A stretch of DNA of 64,000 nucleotides from Astropecten irregularis. Taxonomy: Eukaryota > Echinodermata > Asteroidea > Paxillosida > Astropectinidae. The notes beneath the pieces are model-generated. The model was not told where the DNA came from. It ran no database searches and saw nothing but the letters and a program-made list of their open reading frames with translations. The position numbers and the translations under genes are program-made. The DNA lies in assembly GCA_963971285.1 (NCBI GenBank), contig OZ020246.1:9593217-9657216 (forward strand). Reading direction: 5' to 3'. Positions 55,411 through 64,000 of the stretch are shown here, piece by piece (the stretch's first letter is position 1; every line of letters starts with the position of its first letter).

Positions 55411-56405
55411 ACAGTGAGTTAACATTAGTCGTTCGCCGCTCCCACTGATGGTTGCTACCACTAGTACCAGGGCTCCAAAACGACTGGGGTGCAAATAGAT
55501 TAGTGGATACACAACACTCAACATGCGAAACAAAACAAATATAGAAAATGTGCCAAATTTATTATCGATATAGATTACACCTACCCATTTAAAAACTGAT
55601 GCACTTTTGGGGTATGATGTTATCACTACTTACGGAGGTTCAACGAAAATCTTGTCATTTTTTGTCTCAGTGAAATAATGAACTGAGTCTAGAAATAATA
55701 GACTGAAATATGAGTAAAGAGTACATTTCACCCTCAACCAACTCGGGAGTAATTGCCGTCATGTAATAATGTTACTTGGTCCACCTGTACATGCTCACCA
55801 GAAAGTGATAGGCACGAGAACGAGACTAGTCTTTACACACAGTATGAGATTGCATCCGTGATGAAATTGCATTAATAGCAAAAATGTATGCAAATCCCTC
55901 CTGACCGGCGCGGGAACCGTTATTAAGGATAAGCTTACAAGTTCGTCACGGCGCAACATTTTCATCACAGTGGGTTGATGCCGAGCTGCCGACGTCTTGC
56001 AAGATTTAAGCCAGGCATGGATATATCCTCTGTACCTTACATCTCCCAGAAGATGCTCATCTGTCAGGTCTGATAAGGGGCGCACTATGCTGCCTGAGCC
56101 TAGCCATCCTACGCGTGACATGCATGCATCATTAAGACGCGTCTCCTCACGTCCAGAATGGTTGATGGCATTACCATGAATCATTGAACAGCCATCCGGG
56201 GAAAGGACGGCAAGACTGCCCATGACCCCCGTCCCAAGAGACAGTGTCCTCTCTTGAAAAGCCAAAATACGAGGGGAAGAAAGAGCATGATCTCTCCACT
56301 AGAAAGACTCCGGCCTAGTGTGTGCCCCGAGAGTCAGATGGTGAGAACTTTGATCTATCAATTTGGACAGATCCTCCTTTGATGAAACAACAGACTGCGT
56401 CATTT
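55411..56405. other. intergenic region, CpG-richer
   Basis: A 156-codon open frame on the - strand (56265-55795) is the longest unexplained frame in the area, but it shows no domain, splice signals or biased composition that would support it. Confidence 0.3.
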
Positions 56406-56759
56406 GTAAAGGAAGTATCATACTTTGGTAAGAAACAGAAATTTTCACAGATGTACGTTTAACTCACAGGGTATGAAGATGGTGGTGGTAGAAACAAACT
56501 GTTGAAATCTTTCCGCCTGAAATGGTGTATTTATCCAGAAATTAGTAAAACAACGACCAAAAATCTTTTTGATATTTTAAAAGATCAAAAAGAGAAAAGA
56601 CTTAAGAAGTACTGTGGCCGTTTTTCACTGTTTTCTCAAAAAGTGGGCACCGTATGGGACTGAAATTTTCCATGAAGACTGTTACTGTATCTTCCTTGAT
56701 ATGTTTGCCCATGAATCTATACTTCTTACAGAAAAACCAAAGTGTGATACTACCTTTAA
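56406..56759 (-). repeat. MITE family A, copy A14
   Basis: Inverse orientation; GTAA at left (one change), TTAA at right. Confidence 0.9.
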
Positions 56760-57710
56760 ACCAAAGTCGGTATCAATGCACTTTTGATATACTAATATTC
56801 ATACGGTCATTGAGACCACACAAGAGACCGTCTCAACTCCCAATGACTGATGAATGTGACATGTTTAATTTCGAACAGTCGGTATTACATTGACACCAGC
56901 AGCACATGATCATTGCGAAAGGGGTATTAAAAACCTGGAAAAATAGGTGTTTAGGCGAGATCTCAAATCCTAAATGCATAAACATTTTATCCATAGGAAG
57001 CTTGTAGCTCCTTTTGGTTAGAGAAAAAAGACGTGGAAACTTGTCAAACAAGCAGCACACCTGTATTTTGCTAAGCAGACTAATGCTCAACGGGATGATC
57101 ATAAGGTGATGTTACTGAGAGAAAGAACAAACTATAATGTGTGTTGAAGGTGAAGCGAAGCGAAGCCCTCAATATCAAGTTAATGATCAAAGACGTGATG
57201 TTGATGGGGGCCATCGGCAAGAAGCACTGGGAGGTATACGTGTTCCCTTGCAGTTGTCTCCAAGGTCCTACGGTCACATGGCATTCACGGATCAGGGACC
57301 GAGAAAATTGAACATGAAAAATGGATGCGGGGACTTACGAGGAAAGAGGGAGGGGGTGGTGGTTGGCGGGGCCCGGGACGACGGCCCACACGTGCCGTGG
57401 TCACGCACGACCGACCCCCGCGGACGATTCTTCTTCTGAGGAGAGATGACGGATTACATCAAGCCCAGCTGGCTCGATCGGCTCCTCGATATTTAGGAGA
57501 GGAGTAAAAAGAAACACACACACATCGGTCTAGTGAGCTGTGACAAGCAGCAACCTGACGGAGGTATCATTTGCAAGACTGCCCCAGGTGCGGAACTTTG
57601 TAGGAATAGGTTGAAAAGGAAAGGGGTGTGTAGTGAGCGAGTCTACCTGCCGAATTGGACCCTCAGATGGGCATGGTGCGGGGGCGACACGATGCCCAAA
57701 CGCGAATCAG
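56760..57710. other. leader region of the channel gene
   Basis: 57330-57710 is GC-rich and may contain the first non-coding exon; ATCAG|GTGTGC at 57710 is a possible donor to the acceptor at 57814 across a 104-base intron with TTAATTAAC as branch-like sequence. Not proven. Confidence 0.3.
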
Positions 57711-57814
57711 GTGTGCGGTAGTACATCTTCCCCGCTTGCTTGTCTGTCCGTACGCGATTTTAATTAACGTTTACCCCTTCCACCCTTTTCTCCGTCTGCT
57801 TCTTTTTCTTTCAG

Positions 57815-58333
57815 GTGAAGACCCAGCCTTCGCTGGACATCCGTGACTAGATTCCAGATTAACCAAGTCCACCCACTGCTAAAGGTTGAAGAGGTTTTAA
57901 GAACTGGTCACGACCGGCACTGGGTGACACAGACCCGACGTCGCGAACCACACACTTGGGACACCATTGAGCGGAATACCCTCAGACGCGTCTCGGCGAG
58001 GAAACTTCGGCATCAAACGGCTGGACGGAGTTTGTGAGACGGTTTGAGGCCAGGTTTCAAACTTCTGTCAGGGACGACATTCTTTTTCTTCCCCGGTGGA
58101 GCTCCTGTGGAACAATAGTCAATTTTGATCTGCTGCTGTGGAAGAACACACAAACTATCAACCTTCTTCGGACGGTATAAATCAGCATCGGTCCACTTGT
58201 CACCATCGAGTTTGTTGTCTCATTTTTATTCTCCGGTGTTACTTGAGAATCTCCTTAGCGGACAAAATGTATCGACGGAGAGTAGTCTGCCTGTGTCTGT
58301 TCCTGCTGGTGTTGGCAGTTTGCTTTCAAACAG
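57815..58333 (+). CDS. channel gene exon with start codon (coding 58267-58333)
   Basis: Acceptor TCTTTTTCTTTCAG before 57815, a 452-base leader, ATG at 58267 in good context (ACAAAATGT, A at -3), and the end CAG|GCAAGT. The donor is GC in place of GT but otherwise a perfect consensus, as in known GC-AG introns. Phase 1. Confidence 0.75.
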
Positions 58334-59643
58334 GCAAGTACGGTACCGAGCCCATCTAATTTGAAAATACTTGTAGTATAGTGATAAACCTAGTTCAATT
58401 AGGGGGCCTATTATGTTAAACGGTTTTAACAATTTGCTAATTTCTGTATAAAGTCGTTAATAGCTTTCAAACGGCATAATGGAGTGTTACCATTTTCTGT
58501 CTGTTCAAACCTGCTGCATTTTATGTCGTAGATGTGTTGGTGAGTTAGAGAGTGTTGCCTTAAAATAACGACTTAGCGACCGGTGATTTAGGCCTACTAC
58601 TCATTTCTGATTTGTCTGTACTCAATGATGCATGCTTTCTTGGGAAGGGGACCCAAATGAGACGTCTGCATTTTGTTCTGATTCTGAATGTATCTTGAAC
58701 AAACTACATTAGCATGCCGAAGAGGGATACTGGCTTAGATGATATGAGGAGCTAAGGACTGATATACATGTGTATGTTTGATAGAGTGTCTTCTTGACAT
58801 TACATTATTTTGTATAGTCTACTGATTATTGCAGGCCTTTTCGAAAGCCAAGCTTATAGATTTGGTCTCTGGCATCCTCATGTTAAAACTCGAAGTTTAT
58901 GGTGTTTTGTTGGAGTTGAAGCCCAGTTTTTATGAGCTTGTTCTGAACGGAGTATGTTTCCAACTCCTATTTAATAGTTAACGTACAACTAAATGCACAA
59001 AATGTAAGCCAACGTTTTGTTTTCAAAGTTATACCCCTGTATTCAGTTTTGTAGATGCGATGCAATTGAAAAGAAAGTCTGCAAAGTGCGGACATGTGTG
59101 AATTTACAAGGAGAATTTTGCAAAGGCACCATTTCTCATTCATTCATTCATTTATTCAGATGGATATTTATTTCAACATTGTTATTAAAACTAACAGAAG
59201 CTTGTGCACAAGACAATTGACTAAAGTCAGTTGTATGAATTCTGCTTACGAGAATCGTGACGAGAATCGTTCCCCATCTTACCAGGTTTGAGCAAGCCGC
59301 CTCGCCGGGCGAAGCCCACTCGGCTCACCGGCCGCGGTTCCTCCTCGTCGCCCGGCCAAGTCGAGCTCCTGCGCTCCCTACTGAACGAGACCGTGTACCC
59401 GGAGCACTCCCGGCCCACGAAGGAGCTGTCCAAACCCACCAAAGTCAACTTCGGTCTGGAACTGAATGCAATCATCGATCTGGTAATAAATGATGTCTCT
59501 ATTCACAAGAAGATAATTATATCTTTTTTAACTTCGCCTGATATTGAGGAAATTTTCAACCAATTCGAATTTTGATTATTCTGTTTCCCGTTTTTCAGAA
59601 CGAGCCGAGTCAAGTGCTGAAGACTCAGGTGTCGATCATATTG
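58267..59643 (+). CDS. Cys-loop ligand-gated channel, nicotinic receptor-like, 5' part
   Basis: Three coding exons (58267-58333, 59286-59482, 59599-59643) join in phase to 103 codons and the gene continues past the window. Residues 1-20 are a signal peptide (VVCLCLFLLVLAVCF). A basic, Ser-rich linker follows (PPRRAKPTRLTGRGSSSS), longer than usual. Then comes the start of the extracellular domain: LLRSLLNETVYPEHSRP ... TKVNFGLELNAIIDL, NEPSQVLKTQVSIIL. It fits the family pattern LL..Y....RP...V.FGL.L.QIID.NEK.Q.L.TN.WL. The third exon is exactly 45 nt, the size of exon 3 in vertebrate nicotinic receptor genes. Family members are pentameric plasma-membrane channels opened by acetylcholine or other ligands. 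The Cys-loop and membrane segments lie outside the window, so ligand and ion choice cannot be read. Confidence 0.8.
59286..59482 (+). CDS. channel gene second coding exon
   Basis: Acceptor CATCTTACCAG; donor CTG|GTAATA, phase 0. 197 nt; strongly GC-rich against the AT-rich introns. Confidence 0.85.
59599..59643 (+). CDS. channel gene 45-nt exon
   Basis: Acceptor CCGTTTTTCAG; donor TTG|GTAAGT; 15 codons NEPSQVLKTQVSIIL. Size and phase are those of the conserved vertebrate exon. Confidence 0.85.
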
Positions 59644-59691
59644 GTAAGTTTTATTTTTATTTTGTATACATGCATCAGAACATACAGTGTC

Positions 59692-60482
59692 AAACCTGAA
59701 GCATGGGAATTTGTCACCTGACGACTTGTATGTTCCCTGTCAAGTAGGGCCAGTGACTTGGTCATGAAGGGCAGGCAAAACCTGACAACTCGTACATTTC
59801 TAGTCAATAAGGCCAGTGACTTAGTCATGAAGGGCATGCAAAACCTAACAACTTGTATGTTTTCAGTCGAGTAGTGAAGGTGACACGGTCAGGAAGGGCA
59901 GGCAAAACCTGAAAACTCGTACGTTTCTAATCAATAAGGCCAGTGACTTGGTCATGAAGGGCAGGCAAAACCTGACAACTCGTACGTTTCTAGTCAATAA
60001 GGCCAGTGACTTGGTCATGAAGGGCAGGCAAAACCTGACAACTTGTATGCTTCTATTTAAGTAGCGCCAGTGACTTGGTCATGAAGGGCAGGCAAAACCT
60101 GACAAATTGTATGTTTTCATTCGAGTAGGGCCAATGCCTTGGTCAGGAAGGGCATGCAAAACCTGACAACTTGTATGTTTCTAGTCAATAAGGCCAGTGA
60201 CTTGGTCATGAAGGGCTGGCAAAACCTGACAACTTGTATGTTTCCAGTCAATAAGGCCAGTGACTTGGTCATGAAGGGCTGGCAAAACCTGACAACTTGT
60301 ATGTTTCCAGTCAAGAAGTGCCGGTGACACGGTCAGGAAGGGCATGCAAAACCTGAAAACTTGTATGTTTCTAGGGAAATAGTGCCGGTGACTCGGTCAG
60401 GAAGGGCATGCAAAACCTGACAACTTGTATGTTTCCAGTCAAGTAGTGGCAGTGACTTGGTCAGGAAGGGCAGGCAAAACCG
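59692..60482 (+). repeat. 63/64-bp minisatellite, about 13 units
   Basis: GAAGGGC anchors recur at 59766, 59829, 59893, 59956, 60019, 60083, 60147, 60210, 60273, 60337, 60401 and 60465. Each unit has GCAAAACCTGACAACTTG, TATGTTTCTAGTCAATAAG and GCCAGTGACTTGGTCATGA. It sits in the third intron of the channel gene. Confidence 0.95.
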
Positions 60483-60879
60483 AATCTTTCAATGTCCTTT
60501 CTGTTTTAAGAATATAGAATAAAATTGCAAGCTACTTTAAGAACATTTTGGCTTAATATCGGCATAGTTTTTGTTTTTAACAAGCTCGAGGTCAAAGCAA
60601 TCCATGGGCTTCATGTTCTTGTACAAGTTCTATTCACATCTGTTCAATTCACTTGGTGTTATGAATAATTCAAGTCGGCACTGCAATGATATAAATTACC
60701 AACCAGTCATTATTCATATCGTGAAGATTCGTCCAGCATATTGGGATCTGACTGGAGACCGAACAGCATTTTAAATAATAGTCACTCCGGTGACTAAGAA
60801 GTAATAGCAAAACTCACTCAATTTCTAATCATTCTGAACTGGTGCTGTACTTGGTGCAGTTTCGTCTTGTTCGTGGTTA
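60483..60879. other. channel gene intron, no clear content
   Basis: No next exon (expected to open with the Trp-rich W..D..L.W block) was found here or to the window end. Confidence 0.4.
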
Positions 60880-61246
60880 TTAAATGTAGTATCATACTTT
60901 GTTTTTGTCGAAGAAATACAGATTCATGGGCAAAGATATCAAGGAAGATACAGTAACAGTCATCTGTGAAAATTCCAGTCCCATACGGCGCCCACTTTTT
61001 GAGAAAACACTGAAAACCTCCACATTATTTCTGAAGTCTTTTCTCTTTTATTTTTGATCTTCACAAGATCAAAAATAATTATGCCAACTGGTTTTACTCT
61101 CTTCTGGATAAATACAGCATTGCAGGCAGAACAATGTTTTTACGGTATGTTTCTACCAGCACCGTCTTTATACCCTGTAAATTTTAGGTCAATCTGTGAA
61201 GATTTCTGTTTCGATATGCTACCAACGTATGGTACTATACCTTTAA
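60880..61246 (+). repeat. MITE family A, copy A15
   Basis: TTAA at both ends; left repeat reads ATGTAGTATCATACTTTG; partly decayed central palindrome (GATCTTCACAAGATC). Confidence 0.9.
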
Positions 61247-61551
61247 AGAGGATGCTAAAATATTAATGATATTTGTAATTATATTGATTTTTGCTTACAT
61301 AATCATCTAAGCAAATAGTAGGGACAAATGCAAAAGAATGGCATTGTACTTATGCTAATGTAATTGGCTTCTGTTATGTGACTCTAATTGTTATGCACAA
61401 ACTGAGGCATGCCGGACGCAATTAAGAATTAATGGGACTTATTTGAGCGCTGATAATTTGTTTGTAGACGGTGTAGATCTTTGAAGAGCCAAGTGTCGGC
61501 ATTTCTCATATATTATTCGTGTTTCATATCCCACTCGCGTTCATCATGGTC

Positions 61552-62081
61552 TTAAAGGTACAATACATGATTGGTAAAGGCCAAACATGTTCACAAAATA
61601 ATAATACCTGTGAAAATTTGAGCTCAATCGGACATCTGAGTCACGAGAAAATAGCGAAAACCCGACTCAATTGTTCTTATAAAAACATGAAAAATGTTTT
61701 GATCTTTATTCTTACCCCGAGATCAAAACTGTTTTCGGTCTTTGTTTGACTAATTTCTGGATAAATGCAGCATTTCAGGTAGAAATATTATTTTAACGGT
61801 ATGTTTCTACCACCACCATCTTCAATTCTTCATACCTTGAGTGAAAGGGGATAACTAAAACAACTCAAGTGAGGGTGTCCTTTATGTTTGTTCCAAAAAT
61901 TCGGACGAACGATCTTTGGAAAAGACACTAAATCTTGATTTGCTTGAAAAACCCAGCATCTGATGAACCAAGATTTCCCATGGTGACTGTTTGCACTGTT
62001 TACGAACTGTTGAGTCCATTTTCTGTCTCAAAATCAATAAAAAAAATTTGAGGCCTTGCAAATCCTATATGCTCCCTTTAA
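61552..62081 (+). repeat. family A relative (subfamily A'), copy 2 (longest)
   Basis: TTAA at both ends (61552-61555, 62078-62081). Left part ACAATACATGATTGGTAAAG, a shared middle with family A (TAATTTCTGGATAAATGCAG, CTACCACCACCATCTTC), and a right part CACTAAATCTTGATTTGCTT ... TATATGCTCCCTTTAA matching 15521-15920 in reverse. About 530 bp, no coding frame. Confidence 0.75.
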
Positions 62082-62788
62082 GTCGTATAGTAACCAGCCC
62101 AAGCCAACACGGTAAAAGCATTGGGTGCCATGCAGTTAAAGCGCGAATCAGGCAAAATGTTTTTCGTTCTTTTTTGTGGTAACGACTATCGACTGGTTAG
62201 TTTGTAAGAGTTGTATGGCGGACAACTCTCCCCAGTTTCACTCTTAGAATGAGCCAAACTCGGACTAGAGAATGATTCTTTCAACCAGTTTGCAGTGTGA
62301 CAGTGTTCAGAGTTCACATAATGTCCCAAGAAGGTGCATTTTTGTTGTGGATGGACGGTGTATATATACACAGATGGCCTCTAAAACTTGAAGCCATTTG
62401 AAATAACCATAATCTGCATTGATGGTATTATAGTCGAACAGACTAATATTCGACTAAAATATACGATTATTTATTTATCATAACGGCTTTTATTGTCATC
62501 ATTCGTAATGCATCAGTGCTGAACCATACAGAGAAGCGACTTATACAGTGGCCTATGCGCAGTGCAGTCCATCAAACCTTGGGAAATAGATAGCGAATTT
62601 ATCTCTGTTCTTGCTGCAGGTCAACTGTGGTTCGTAATGGTGCAATGGATCTACAAGTCAGTGAACTGATGGGAAATTATCATCGAACTCTCTCTGTGTT
62701 TCCGCATGGGACTTTAGGTTTATTGGGCTAAGTGATGCATGCACGTTTCAAGACAACCTAGAATTTAATACGTAATGTTCGTCCGCAC
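62082..62788. other. channel gene intron, no clear content
   Basis: Nothing recognised. Confidence 0.35.
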
Positions 62789-63154
62789 TTAAAGGTAGTA
62801 TCATACTTTGGCTTTTGTCAAAGAAGTACAGATTCATGGGCAAAAATATGAAGGAAGATACAGTCACAGTCATCTGTGAAAATTTCAGTCCCATACGGTG
62901 CCCACTTTTTGAGAAAATCGTGAAAAACGGCCACAGTATTTCTTAAGTCTTTTCTCTTTTATTTTTGATCTTTTAAAAGATCAAAAAGATTTTCGGTCGT
63001 TGTTTTACTAATGTCTGGAAAAATACACCATTTTAGGCGGAACAATTTTAATGGTAGGTTACCTACCAGCACTATCTTCATATCCTGTAAGTTATACGTA
63101 AATCTGTGAACATTTCTGTTTTGGATTCTTACCAAAGTATGATACTACCTTTAA
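62789..63154 (+). repeat. MITE family A, copy A16 (near full length)
   Basis: TTAA at both ends, intact GATCTTTTAAAAGATC centre. Confidence 0.9.
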
Positions 63155-63257
63155 ATGTCTCTTCATGGAAGCGTTCTATGCGTAAAGTGCCGTAGACCGT
63201 GTTATAGTACCAGTCACGCAGCCAATAACTGAGAGTCAGTGCCCTGTCATAATAATA

Positions 63258-63754
63258 CAGGGGCTTTTCTCAAAGCTCGGCTCCCGCTCCGGCTCCGGCT
63301 CCGGCTCAGGCTCCGGCTCCGGCTCCGCCTCCATTTCGTGAATCTATTTCAAAATAACAGGTATCAAAATAGAGGCTTTTGGCTGCAGTTAGGCAGTGGC
63401 GTCACCAGACTTTTGAGTCTGGGGGGCACAAGGGGGGCACTAGCAATTGTTAGGGGGGCACTACAATATATATTATATTTTTTTTCACCAATCCAAATCT
63501 CAAATGGGGGGGAACGAGGGGGGGCACAGGGTTTTCCAGGGGGGGGGGGGGGGCACGTGCCCCCCCTGGCCCCCCCCCCCCCCTTGGTGACGCCACTGCA
63601 GTTAGGAAGTAGATTCTCTGGTTTGAAAAGGACAACAGAGCTTCAGCTTCAATGGCAAACCATAACCTATATTTTTTCAGCTTATAAAAACAGAGACGAA
63701 GCCGGAGCTGGAGCCGGAGCCGAAGCCGAAGCCGAGCTTTGAGAAAGGCTCTTG
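63258..63754. repeat. GAGCC-rich MITE family H, copy H2
   Basis: CTTTTCTCAAAGCTCGGCTC and GAGCTTTGAGAAAGG are inverted ends next to long GGCTCC / GGAGCC tandem arrays. Internal blocks match H1 in inverse order. A hAT-like element is nested inside. Confidence 0.8.
63394..63598. mobile_element. hAT-like MITE nested in H2
   Basis: CAGTGGCGTCACCA and TGGTGACGCCACTG are inverted ends, and an exact 8-bp duplication CAGTTAGG stands at 63386-63393 and 63599-63606. The inside holds long G-runs and C-runs (about 63540-63553 and 63570-63583). It is probably young, given the perfect duplication. Confidence 0.9.
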
Positions 63755-64000
63755 TTTGGTCAGTCTGCTCGCCATCGTTTTAATGTTGAAACCGGACAGC
63801 TAGGCACGCAACGACACGACCTCATCCCCAGACCACGCCCCTAAAAAGACACCTCCTTCACAAATCATATCAAGAAGGCTGCCTATGAAGGTTTCTATCT
63901 GTTTTAACCAAAAAGAAGCAGGACAATGCATCGAATGGAAATTGTTTCATGACAAGCGCCCTCACTGATTTTGAACCATTTTTTTGGTACCAACGGGCGT
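63755..64000. other. channel gene intron to window end
   Basis: No exon recognised. Confidence 0.35.

Noticed and set aside
55795-56265. 156-codon open frame on the - strand
   Set aside because: No domain, signal or splice context; GC-richer DNA gives long chance frames.
59692-60482. CRISPR-like array
   Set aside because: Repeats are contiguous 63/64-bp units without unique spacers, in an intron of a eukaryotic gene.
63239-63742. 167-codon Arg/Leu-rich open frame
   Set aside because: Produced by the GGCTCC repeats of MITE H2 and the nested hAT element.
1-64000. LTR retroelement, retrovirus-like or Polinton-like element
   Set aside because: No long terminal direct repeats and no polymerase, integrase or capsid-like frame were seen.

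Overview
The window reads as nuclear DNA of a marine invertebrate, probably a deuterostome. An echinoderm such as a sea star is my best guess, but no species-level marker is visible. The reasons are AT-rich sequence with long introns and GT-AG splice sites, a twisted-gastrulation gene, a nicotinic-type Cys-loop receptor gene with the 45-nt exon known from vertebrates, dense short DNA transposons and tRNA-derived SINEs, and a strong excess of the palindrome TACATGTA.

Three protein genes can be supported. (1) On the + strand, 12 coding exons from 8010 to 26239 join in frame into a 1023-residue protein that I do not recognise. It has a helical N-terminal third, a beta-rich middle, and a long low-complexity, proline- and glycine-rich C-terminus. 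(2) On the - strand, three coding exons at 41449-39245 encode a complete 211-residue Twisted gastrulation (TWSG1), a secreted BMP/chordin modulator. A TATA-type promoter on the same strand near 54.7 kb may be its distant start. (3) On the + strand from about 57.8 kb, the first three coding exons of a Cys-loop ligand-gated ion channel (nicotinic acetylcholine receptor-like) are present. The rest of that gene lies past the window end.

Layout: 1-7.9 kb is intergenic or 5' leader DNA, with a polyA signal, a possible promoter (CArG box plus ETS site) near 1.1 kb and several repeats. 7.9-26.4 kb is gene 1. 26.4-39.2 kb is non-coding with many MITEs. 39.2-41.5 kb is TWSG1. 41.5-54.7 kb is non-coding, possibly the large first intron of TWSG1. 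54.7-57.8 kb is a CpG-richer divergent promoter region. 57.8-64 kb is the start of the channel gene, whose third intron carries a 63/64-bp minisatellite.

The non-coding DNA is dominated by non-autonomous elements. The largest family (called A here) is a ~365-bp terminal-inverted-repeat element with 16 copies, nearly all flanked by TTAA. Other families are foldback MITEs (B, C, E, F, I, J), pogo-like, mariner-like, hAT-like and Harbinger-like elements, several nested in one another, and two or more tRNA-derived SINE families. The most unusual signal is a set of short elements carrying a minimal type I hammerhead-ribozyme motif, as described for Penelope-like elements and retrozymes. Two copies show compensatory base-pair changes in stem II. 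No LTR retroelement, retrovirus-like or Polinton-like coding sequence was seen.
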